Translations under genes and position numbers: made by a program
Shown: positions 26,821 through 34,207 of the stretch, piece by piece
Numbering within the stretch: position 1 is the stretch's first letter
How the letters are laid out: every line of letters begins with the position of its first letter
Source of the DNA: JAGQYH01 sp041393015
GTDB taxonomy: Bacteria; Bacteroidota; Bacteroidia; Chitinophagales; JADIYW01
Length of the DNA: 64,000 nucleotides
Reading direction: 5' to 3'
Assembly: GCA_041393015.1 (NCBI GenBank)
Contig: JAWKKV010000001.1
Span: 248,001-312,000 of the forward strand
The notes under the pieces: model-generated
Told to the model about the DNA's origin: nothing
Database searches by the model: none
Seen by the model: the letters and a program-made list of their open reading frames with translations, nothing else

Positions 26821-28365
26821 ATGAAAGACTTACAGCAATTAATTGCTATTACTAGCAGAAAGAGAATTGGTAAGATTGAAATACTTCAAGATGCATTGCC
26901 CACCAAAAGCAAGCAAGCTAAACTTTACAATATAGTTAATGAGTCAGAAGATTTAGATGAAGACCACATCGCTGCTCAATTATATGGTAAAAACGCAGAT
27001 CACTCCGATACTAACTTCGTAAAATTAAAATCTCGATTAAAAGAAAAATTGCTCAATACCATTTTATTTGTTGAGCCCAATGATAAATTTTTAAAGCTTA
27101 AAACCTATGCCTATAAGCAATTATATTTTGGCAAGGTTTTGCAATTCTTATACTCCTATGCATTAGCCAAAAAAATATTGAAGAAAGCACTTAGTGTAGC
27201 TGAAAAAATTGAATTGTTTGACGTGGCCTACGATGCCGTTTTTCAACTAGTTTCTATTGCAGCGATTACTGGTGAAAAGCATGAATTTAATAGCATGAAT
27301 GTTATGCTTAAAAAGTATGAATTGCTAAGTAGATTACAGTTAAACGCAAAGTGTAACTACTACAATCTAACACTTAATTTAACCGATTCAAAAATCTCAA
27401 CTGCTGAGCGAGAAAAATTAATTAATGATTCGATTACTGAGTTAACTGCCTTACCTGCCAATAAAAAACATTTTTCTCTGAAAGAAATGGTCTACCGATT
27501 TAAGATAGTTCAATATGCTATTCATAATGACTATGCCAATGTTCTAAAAAATTGCAAAGAGGCATTAACTGCATTCCAAAAATTTGAATACTTACCAAGT
27601 GATTCTTATTTCCATTTCAAATATGCAGCATTAGACGCCTACTATAAACTCAATAAACACCAAGAGGGAATCAATTTTATTGAAAAAATTAGTGTTAATT
27701 ATAGGTATAAACCTGTGGGACACAACCTTCATTTAGCCAAGAAATATGAAGTGCTTTATTTATTTGGAGAGCAAAATTTTGAAGACGCACACGAAACTAT
27801 TGTTGAATTTATGAACAGCAGAGCATTTAACAAGCAAACTGATATCGTAAAAGAAACTTGGAATTTATACAATGCTTATGCTGATTGGGGTTTGAAAATG
27901 CTATCCAAAAAAGGAGTGATAAGCATGAATAGCAATGCTAAAATAAATGAGAATAAATTTAAAATTTATAAGTTTTTAAACGAGGTTCCTAACCTTTATA
28001 AAGATAAATATGGCTACAATATTACTTTATTGATTATTCAGTTGTTACATCACCTTTTAGAAAGCGACTATAATGATTTTACTAAAAGAACCGATGCTGT
28101 TAAAGTATACAAAAGCAGATATTTAAAAGATAAAAGCCTAAAAAGATTACAAACCTTTTTGGGAATGCTATTAAAGATTGAAAAGCTATCCTTTAACGGG
28201 ATTGAAATTGAAATAAATAATTTAGAGGATTATAATTATTTAAAAACCAATCCTGACAACTTGCCGATTAGTGATTTTGAAATTATCCCCTTTGAAAAGG
28301 CATGGGAGCTCATCATAGAGGATTTACAATCCAATAGTAAAAGTGGATTGGCTTACGCTAGCTAG
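26821..28365 (+). CDS. Orphan alpha-helical (TPR-like) protein
   Basis: A 514-residue protein I do not recognise. No signal peptide or membrane segment is seen. It is strongly helical with repeated pairs of amphipathic helices (for example SYALAKKILKKALSVAEKIELFDVAYDAVF; SDSYFHFKYAALDAYYKLNKHQEGINFIEKI), the appearance of a TPR-like solenoid. The N-terminal ITSRKRIGKIEILQDAL and LKSRLKEKLLNTILF look like a conserved domain. It has a long untranslated upstream region and stands alone between hemW and convergent lysS. Likely a cytoplasmic scaffold; function not inferable. Confidence 0.75.
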   Translation: MKDLQQLIAITSRKRIGKIEILQDALPTKSKQAKLYNIVNESEDLDEDHIAAQLYGKNADHSDTNFVKLKSRLKEKLLNTILFVEPNDKFLKLKTYAYKQLYFGKVLQFLYSYALAKKILKKALSVAEKIELFDVAYDAVFQLVSIAAITGEKHEFNSMNVMLKKYELLSRLQLNAKCNYYNLTLNLTDSKISTAEREKLINDSITELTALPANKKHFSLKEMVYRFKIVQYAIHNDYANVLKNCKEALTAFQKFEYLPSDSYFHFKYAALDAYYKLNKHQEGINFIEKISVNYRYKPVGHNLHLAKKYEVLYLFGEQNFEDAHETIVEFMNSRAFNKQTDIVKETWNLYNAYADWGLKMLSKKGVISMNSNAKINENKFKIYKFLNEVPNLYKDKYGYNITLLIIQLLHHLLESDYNDFTKRTDAVKVYKSRYLKDKSLKRLQTFLGMLLKIEKLSFNGIEIEINNLEDYNYLKTNPDNLPISDFEIIPFEKAWELIIEDLQSNSKSGLAYAS

Positions 28366-28380
28366 TCAATCATTTATTTT

Positions 28381-29901
28381 CTAAGCTTTTACTTCGGGTC
28401 GCATTTGAGGGAAAAACAATACTTCTTGAATCGATTTTTGATTTGTTAAAAGCATTGTTAATCTGTCAATTCCAATTCCTAAACCAGATGTAGGTGGCAT
28501 TCCATATTCAATAGATCTTAAGAAATCTTCGTCTATAGCCATCGCTTCATCATCGCCTCGTTGAGCCAATTCTAATTGATGTACAAAACGCTCTCTTTGA
28601 TCAATTGGGTCGTTCAACTCAGAATAAGCATTAGCAATTTCTTTACCATTCACAAACAACTCGAAACGCTCTACTAAACCTTCTTCCGTTCTATGCTTCT
28701 TCGCTAAAGGCGTCATTTCAATTGGATAATCAGTTATATAAGTAGGTTGAATCAAATGTTCTTCCACCTTTTCGCCAAATATCTCATCAATTAATTTCCC
28801 TTTACCCATTGAATCATCCACCTCAATATGCAATTGCTTACAAACCGCTCTTAAAGCTGCTTCATCCATTTGTGATACATCTATGTCCGTATATTTCTTT
28901 ATCGATTCAAACATGGTTAACCTTTGGTATGGTCCTTGGAAATCAATAATATTTTCTCCATATTTTACTTTAGCCTCTCCATTGTTGACTTCTTTGGTAA
29001 TAAACTCCAATAGTTGCTCAACCATTTCCATCATCCAGATGTAATCTTTGTAGGCTACATAAATTTCCATAGCAGTAAACTCAGGATTATGGGTTCTATC
29101 CATTCCTTCGTTTCTAAACATCTTACCAATTTCATAAACGGCATCAAAACCGCCTACAATCAATTTTTTAAGATATAACTCATTTGCAATTCTCAAATAC
29201 AATCCTGTATCTAAAGTGTTGTGATGAGTTTCAAAAGGACGAGCCGCTGCACCACCATGAATGCCTTGCAACACCGGAGTTTCCACTTCTAAATAACCTC
29301 TTTCATCAAAAAACTGACGCATTTTACTGATGATTTTAGATCTTTTTCTAAAGATCTCTCTGTATTGCGTATTGACGGTTAAATCAACATATCGTCTTCT
29401 ATATCTAGCTTCCGGATTGGTAAAAGCATCGTGTGTTTTTCCTTCAGCATCAATCGTAACTACCGGCAACGGCTTAACTGATTTCGATAACAAAACCAAT
29501 TCTGTTACATGTACAGTCGTTTCTCCTACTTGTGTTTTAAAAACAAAGCCTTTAATACCGATGAAATCGCCTAAATCCAGCAACTTTTTAAAAACGGTAT
29601 TGTAAAGTGTTTTGTCGTCTTCCGGACAAATATCATCTCTACTAATATACAGTTGAATTCTACCTTTACTATCTTGCAATTCTGCAAAAGAAGCTTTCCC
29701 CATGATACGTTTCTTCATTAAACGACCAGCTAAAACAACTTCCTTAAATTCCTCTCCTGAAGTTTCAGGGTCGAACTGCGCCTTAATATCTTTTGAAAAA
29801 TGAGTTACCTTAAATTGTTCTGCCGGATAAGGGTCAATACCCAATTCTCTTAATTGTGAAAGTGCTTCTCGTCGTACAATTTCCTGTTCGCTTAATGCCA
29901 T
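28381..29901 (-). CDS. lysS: Lysyl-tRNA synthetase (class II)
   Basis: A class IIb aminoacyl-tRNA synthetase of 506 residues, charging tRNA-Lys. It has an N-terminal OB-fold anticodon-binding domain (VVLAGRLMKKRIMGKASFAELQDSKGRIQLYI) and a catalytic domain with motif 1 (QFFDERGYLEVETPVLQ), motif 2 (FRNEGMDRTHNPEFTAMEIY) and motif 3 (GLGIGIDRLTMLL). The frame is open to 29940, but a TATCTTTG -7 element at 29922-29929 lies downstream of that codon, and MALSEQEIVRREALSQLRELGI at 29901 matches family starts. Confidence 0.97.
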   Translation of the reverse strand: MALSEQEIVRREALSQLRELGIDPYPAEQFKVTHFSKDIKAQFDPETSGEEFKEVVLAGRLMKKRIMGKASFAELQDSKGRIQLYISRDDICPEDDKTLYNTVFKKLLDLGDFIGIKGFVFKTQVGETTVHVTELVLLSKSVKPLPVVTIDAEGKTHDAFTNPEARYRRRYVDLTVNTQYREIFRKRSKIISKMRQFFDERGYLEVETPVLQGIHGGAAARPFETHHNTLDTGLYLRIANELYLKKLIVGGFDAVYEIGKMFRNEGMDRTHNPEFTAMEIYVAYKDYIWMMEMVEQLLEFITKEVNNGEAKVKYGENIIDFQGPYQRLTMFESIKKYTDIDVSQMDEAALRAVCKQLHIEVDDSMGKGKLIDEIFGEKVEEHLIQPTYITDYPIEMTPLAKKHRTEEGLVERFELFVNGKEIANAYSELNDPIDQRERFVHQLELAQRGDDEAMAIDEDFLRSIEYGMPPTSGLGIGIDRLTMLLTNQKSIQEVLFFPQMRPEVKA

Positions 29902-29921
29902 ATCATTAGTAATTTGATGCG

Positions 29922-29929
29922 CAAAGATA
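29922..29929 (-). promoter_or_regulatory. Bacteroidota-type -7 element for lysS
   Basis: Minus-strand TATCTTTG (then CGC) fits TAnnTTTG, 21 bases before the ATG at 29901. It rules out the longer start at 29940. Confidence 0.6.
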
Positions 29930-29982
29930 GTGCTTATCAAATGGTTTTATAATAACCTAAATAAAGTTTATGGATTGGTAAT

Positions 29983-30624
29983 TTAGTATTTGTAAAACTT
30001 TCCTATATGATTAAAAAGTTGAAGTCGAAACAGCTCATCATTTTTAAAATGAATGGTTGAAATGCCAAGCAATTGTGGTTCCTCCAAATTCATGACACTA
30101 TCATCTATAAATAAAGTATGGTTAGGCGCTATCTTAGCATCGGCCAACACCCTTTCATAAATTTCTTTTGCAGGTTTTACTAACTGTAACTCATGAGAAT
30201 AGTAACAGGTTTGAAATACTTCCTCAAAAACTTCTTGATCAAATTTTTCTTTAATGTAGTGTAGAATGTATTCTTGATGAATTGCATTGGTATTACTCAA
30301 AAGAAACAAGTTATAACTCTTTGCCAACTGATAAAGTAGATCAATTCTTTCTTCTGGAATGGCCAACAATCTTCCATTCCAAGCAGTAATTAAGTCATCA
30401 AAAGAAAATTCGTATTCACTTAAAGATTTTAAATTTTTATAGAAATCATTTGTAGTTAGATTACCCAACTCAAACCATTCGAAAAATTTCCTTTCAATAG
30501 CATTTTGAAGTCCTGATTCTCCCAATAAAGGAGTCATAAAATTCCTATACCAATCTTGTTCTGATCGAATATTTATAATTACACCGCCTAAATCAAATAT
30601 TATATTCTTAATTTTTACCATCAA
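29983..30624 (-). CDS. HAD-family phosphatase (YihX-like)
   Basis: A 213-residue HAD superfamily hydrolase, subclass IA. Motif I is FDLGGVI with the nucleophile Asp; the second Asp is replaced by Gly as in the YihX sugar-phosphatase branch. Motif II is LLSNTN, the conserved Lys is in LVKPAKEIYERVL, and motif III is LFIDDSVMNLE. Substrate cannot be told; sugar phosphates are likely by family. The start may be either of the two adjacent ATGs (30624 or 30621). Confidence 0.88.
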   Translation of the reverse strand: MMVKIKNIIFDLGGVIINIRSEQDWYRNFMTPLLGESGLQNAIERKFFEWFELGNLTTNDFYKNLKSLSEYEFSFDDLITAWNGRLLAIPEERIDLLYQLAKSYNLFLLSNTNAIHQEYILHYIKEKFDQEVFEEVFQTCYYSHELQLVKPAKEIYERVLADAKIAPNHTLFIDDSVMNLEEPQLLGISTIHFKNDELFRLQLFNHIGKFYKY

Positions 30625-30705
30625 CCAGCAATTTATAAAAATTTAAACCAATCCATATTATTATCATTATTTTCAACTTTTCGATTAAACCCATTATCTC
30701 TTTCA

Positions 30706-32742
30706 ATGAAATATAACCAGTTTTTAAAACCCACTCTTTTTTTAGTTGTATTCATTTTACAATTTTCTATTGGCAACGCACAATCCAATCTAACCTCCAA
30801 TAATCAAAGTAAAACCGAATATTTAGTAGGTACCGGCATTAAGGATTTTACAAGATTACTTAATGGTCAATTGCCACACGGAATAGGCACTTATGGCTTG
30901 GTCAACTATTATCACCCCATTGATACTACAGTTACTGATACCGTTAGAGAAATTGTAAATGGCGTACATCTTCCTTTAAAAACCAGAGTCATATCTATCA
31001 AACATACTTCTTCTAATACGGAGTTTGTTTATGTTTTATTGGATTTAGCTTTTGCTAGTCACAATATTCGTCAAGCTGTTTTAGAAAGAATTTGGACAAT
31101 AAAACCCGAATTTAAAAGTGCCTCTTTAATGTTAACGGCTACTCATACGCATAGTGCTCCCGGTGGATTTTCAGATTATTTAGGTTATGAAGTAGCTTCC
31201 CCGGGTTACAAACCGGAAATTGTTGAAGTAGTGGCGCAAAGAACTTATGAAGCCATCATAGAAGCTTGGCAAAATGAATCGGCTATGCAATTATATTTCG
31301 CAGAAAGTACAGTGCCCGATTCTATTCCAATTGCTTATTCCAGAAGAGCATTGCCTGGCTATAATAGCAATCCGGAAATTACTCAACCAATAGATGAAGA
31401 ACACAATTATCAAGCTACTGATAGGTTATGGCAGTTAATCTATTTTGAGAAAGATGACAGTTTACACAGTATTTTAAATTTCTTTGGTGCACATCCTAAT
31501 CGCTTAGGCGCAGATATTATTTCTGCAGACACTCGTGGAGCAGCCAGTACATGGGCGGAATTAGAATTGCCAAAAAATGGAGTGGCTTTGTTTGCTCAGA
31601 ATGCTCCTGGCGATATTGATGCGGAAGGTTCATACAACAGCAAAGTCAGTAAGGACAATCATTTTATCTATCATCCAGCTTACTACGATAGAGATTCTTT
31701 AGGTAATGTTCATAGAATCAATCGATCAAAGAGAGTACATGTTGAAGGTAAATTCTTAAAAGAACAAGCTTTTAAAACCATTGCTAAGCCTGAAGCAAAT
31801 TTCGCGGTCAATGGCAGTATTGACTGTGAATTGATTTATATCGATATGACCAATCAAAGAATTCCTTTGGGTAATTATCCCAAAACTTTAGATCCTACCG
31901 ACTATTATAAAAACGATTACTTTTTGATGGGAAGATGGGGCAAAGCCGGTGCCGCTTTTAGCAAAAAGATTAGAACGGCAAGAACTTCTCCACCGACCAT
32001 TGGATTAGGTGCTATCGCTAGAATCGATGAAAAATTAGAAAATTTTGTGATCGGCTTAGAACGAAGTATGAGATACAGTCGACTAAGCTTAAGCATTTTT
32101 AAAGACAAAGAAAAGGCTGCTTATGTTTGGCAAATGTATCGAAGTCAAGGTGAAAAAACGGTGATGTTAGAAGGTGGCAAATATCCATCTGCGGTAGGTT
32201 TTAAAATTGGTGGCCCCATATTTAATGTTTTTACCAAATTTGATGCTGTATTGTATCAATTAGATGCCGATCATAAAAATGGATTGCATCATGAGCACAC
32301 CATGTATCCTTCAATTGCTCCGCTACAAATTGTAATTATTGGCAATGTAGCTATCTTAGGTGTAAGTGGAGAGCCTGGAAATATTGCCGGACAAAGGATT
32401 GAAAAAGCAGTGCTCACTCATTTGCAACATAGAGGTGTTGAGCGAGTAATCATGAATGGTTATGCCAACGAAAACACGGGCTATATTTTCACTCCTGAAG
32501 AATATCCGGAGCAGTTTAATCCTCAACAATGCGGGTTTGTTTTGTATGGCAGATGGACAGAACCGGCTTTTAGATACAATTATGAGTTATTGGCCAAAGC
32601 AATGCTTTTACACGGCGATGAAAGAGAAGCTGTTTTAGATAGAACTATTCAACATCCAGAATTTTCTAAAGAGTGGTATGATAAAGCCAGCGGCATGAAA
32701 CATTTACCAAAGAAAGTGAAGGAAGAGAAGAAGAAGAAATAA
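30706..32742 (+). CDS. Neutral/alkaline ceramidase, secreted
   Basis: A 678-residue homologue of neutral (non-lysosomal) ceramidase, which hydrolyses ceramide to sphingosine and a fatty acid. Signal peptide with cleavage near GNAQ (residue 26). The N-terminal domain shows VGTGIKDFTR, the zinc-site segment LTATHTHSAPGGFSDY, FGAHPNRLGADIISADTRGAA and AQNAPGDI; the C-terminal part has NGYANENTGYIFTPEEYPEQ. The C-terminal tail is Lys-rich without a T9SS domain, so it probably stays periplasmic or outer-membrane associated. Bacteroidota make sphingolipids, so it may act on own or host/environmental lipids. Confidence 0.88.
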   Translation: MKYNQFLKPTLFLVVFILQFSIGNAQSNLTSNNQSKTEYLVGTGIKDFTRLLNGQLPHGIGTYGLVNYYHPIDTTVTDTVREIVNGVHLPLKTRVISIKHTSSNTEFVYVLLDLAFASHNIRQAVLERIWTIKPEFKSASLMLTATHTHSAPGGFSDYLGYEVASPGYKPEIVEVVAQRTYEAIIEAWQNESAMQLYFAESTVPDSIPIAYSRRALPGYNSNPEITQPIDEEHNYQATDRLWQLIYFEKDDSLHSILNFFGAHPNRLGADIISADTRGAASTWAELELPKNGVALFAQNAPGDIDAEGSYNSKVSKDNHFIYHPAYYDRDSLGNVHRINRSKRVHVEGKFLKEQAFKTIAKPEANFAVNGSIDCELIYIDMTNQRIPLGNYPKTLDPTDYYKNDYFLMGRWGKAGAAFSKKIRTARTSPPTIGLGAIARIDEKLENFVIGLERSMRYSRLSLSIFKDKEKAAYVWQMYRSQGEKTVMLEGGKYPSAVGFKIGGPIFNVFTKFDAVLYQLDADHKNGLHHEHTMYPSIAPLQIVIIGNVAILGVSGEPGNIAGQRIEKAVLTHLQHRGVERVIMNGYANENTGYIFTPEEYPEQFNPQQCGFVLYGRWTEPAFRYNYELLAKAMLLHGDEREAVLDRTIQHPEFSKEWYDKASGMKHLPKKVKEEKKKK

Positions 32743-32780
32743 AGATTCAAAACGCAAGATTCAATTCTCAAAATCATGTT
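32743..32780. repeat. Decayed AAGATTCAA-type intergenic repeat
   Basis: AAGATTCAAAACGCAAGATTCAATTCTCAAAATC follows the ceramidase stop codon. It is a degenerate run of the same word family seen at 2671-2712 and 36990-37030. Nothing else is obvious in the rest of the 250-base space before the tRNA apart from the tRNA promoter. Confidence 0.4.
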
Positions 32781-32930
32781 TTGTGTAACGTTTTTGATTA
32801 CCCGAGGTCTCTTTCAGAAGATTTTACTATGTGGCGCAAAGACTCTATTGAGGCAATTTCATCACTCTTATCAAATAAGTAAAACTATTTAAGTTTAAAC
32901 TATAAAAATATACATTTAACAAAACATCAC

Positions 32931-32962
32931 TTGGAAACATAATTTATAATTGATTACATTTG
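32931..32962 (+). promoter_or_regulatory. Promoter of the tRNA-CAT gene
   Basis: TTG (32931-32933) and TACATTTG (32955-32962) are separated by 21 bases, matching the Bacteroidota -33/-7 arrangement. The -7 element lies 31 bases before the tRNA 5' end. Confidence 0.6.
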
Positions 32963-32992
32963 CAACCCTTTTAATAAAGACATTTCTTTAAA

Positions 32993-33066
32993 GGGCCCTT
33001 AGCTCAGTTGGTTAGAGCAGTGGACTCATAATCCATTGGTCGTAGGTTCGAGCCCTACAGGGCCCA
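32993..33066 (+). tRNA. tRNA with CAT anticodon, probably tRNA-Ile2 (lysidine type)
   Basis: A complete 74-base cloverleaf. The acceptor stem GGGCCCT (32993-32999) pairs with AGGGCCC (33059-33065), with discriminator A at 33066. The D-arm starts AGCTCAGTTGG, the anticodon loop is CTCATAA and the T-arm is GTAGGTTCGAGCCCTAC. CCA is not encoded. The body (CCCTTAGCTCAG, ACTCATAATC, TTGGTCG) and acceptor pairs C4-G69 and C5-G68 resemble tRNA-Ile2, whose C34 is converted to lysidine by TilS, more than elongator tRNA-Met, which remains the alternative. Confidence 0.95.
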
Positions 33067-33077
33067 CTTTTTTTCAG

Positions 33078-34031
33078 TTATTTATTCTTGCTGTGTTCTG
33101 GCAATAAATTACTAGACTCAATAATATACAAAGGTCTGTTTCTTATATTATTGATTAACCGAATGATGTACTCGCCAATTAATCCGATACATAACAACTG
33201 AACACCTCCAATAAAAGAAACGATAATAGTTAAAGAGGTCCAACCCGGAACAGTACCGCCAGTTGAATTTGACCACAAAGCATATACAATCAATCCTAAT
33301 GAAAAAAGGAAGGCTGTAAAACCTACCATTGTGGCAATTTTTAAAGGAAAATCTGAAAATGCTGTAATACCATCTAAGGCCAATCGCAACATTTTTCTAA
33401 AAGTATAACCCGTTTCTCCGCCATGTCGTGCATCTCTTTCATAAGGAATCCCCACTTGATTGAATCCAGCCCATGCGATTTGTCCTCTCAAGAATTTATT
33501 CTTCTCCGGCATATCTTTTAAAACTTCCACTATTTTCCGATCAATCAATCTAAAGTCGCCAGTATCAACTGGAATATTTATAGAGGTAATTTTTTCAATG
33601 ATCTTGTAAAAAAGTTTAGCCGTCATTTTTTTAAAAACACCCTCTCCTTTTCTAGCAATTCGCTGTGCATAAACTACTTCAAATCCTTCTTTCCATTTAT
33701 TGTACAAATCGATAATAAGCTCCGGTGGATCTTGAAGATCAGCATCTATAATAACAATGGCATTGCCTTTTGCATAATCTATTCCTGCAGAAACAGCAAT
33801 TTGATGTCCGAAATTTCTACTGAAATTGATATAGCCTACTCTCTTGTCATTCGCAGCAATGTCTTTTAATAAAGGTAAAGACCTATCAATACTACCATCA
33901 TTAATGAATATCAATTCAAACGAAGCTGTTCCATTTTCGAAAAGCTTATCCATTACCTCTAATAATTTATTATAGATCAATGGGATATTCTCTTCTTCAT
34001 TATAGATAGGTATGACAATAGACAATTCCAT
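33078..34031 (-). CDS. Family 2 glycosyltransferase with C-terminal membrane hairpin (DPM1/GtrB type)
   Basis: A 317-residue enzyme with an N-terminal GT-A domain (MELSIVIPIYNEEENIPLIYNKLLE, FINDGSIDRS, NFGHQIAVSAGIDYAKGNAIVIIDADLQDPPE) and two C-terminal membrane helices. This is the layout of polyprenyl-phosphate sugar transferases (dolichol-phosphate mannose synthase, GtrB, ArnC). Likely makes an undecaprenyl-phosphate sugar donor for envelope glycans. It stands alone, convergent with the tRNA and divergent from the DUF5686 gene. Confidence 0.92.
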   Translation of the reverse strand: MELSIVIPIYNEEENIPLIYNKLLEVMDKLFENGTASFELIFINDGSIDRSLPLLKDIAANDKRVGYINFSRNFGHQIAVSAGIDYAKGNAIVIIDADLQDPPELIIDLYNKWKEGFEVVYAQRIARKGEGVFKKMTAKLFYKIIEKITSINIPVDTGDFRLIDRKIVEVLKDMPEKNKFLRGQIAWAGFNQVGIPYERDARHGGETGYTFRKMLRLALDGITAFSDFPLKIATMVGFTAFLFSLGLIVYALWSNSTGGTVPGWTSLTIIVSFIGGVQLLCIGLIGEYIIRLINNIRNRPLYIIESSNLLPEHSKNK

Positions 34032-34207
34032 AGTGTGAATTTATAAATTCAATAAGACTATTCTTACACTTATCAAGAATTGTTTCAAATTTGTCCTTTC
34101 GGTTTTTTAATTATCATCGTAACATTACTTTAATTGTCAATAACATATCTTATTCACTAAATGGCGCAATATTTGTTTACAAATACCCATAAATATTATA
34201 ATATTGC

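Noticed and set aside
29902..29940. Longer lysS start at 29940
   Set aside because: The TATCTTTG -7 element lies downstream of this codon, and the extra residues are not family-like.
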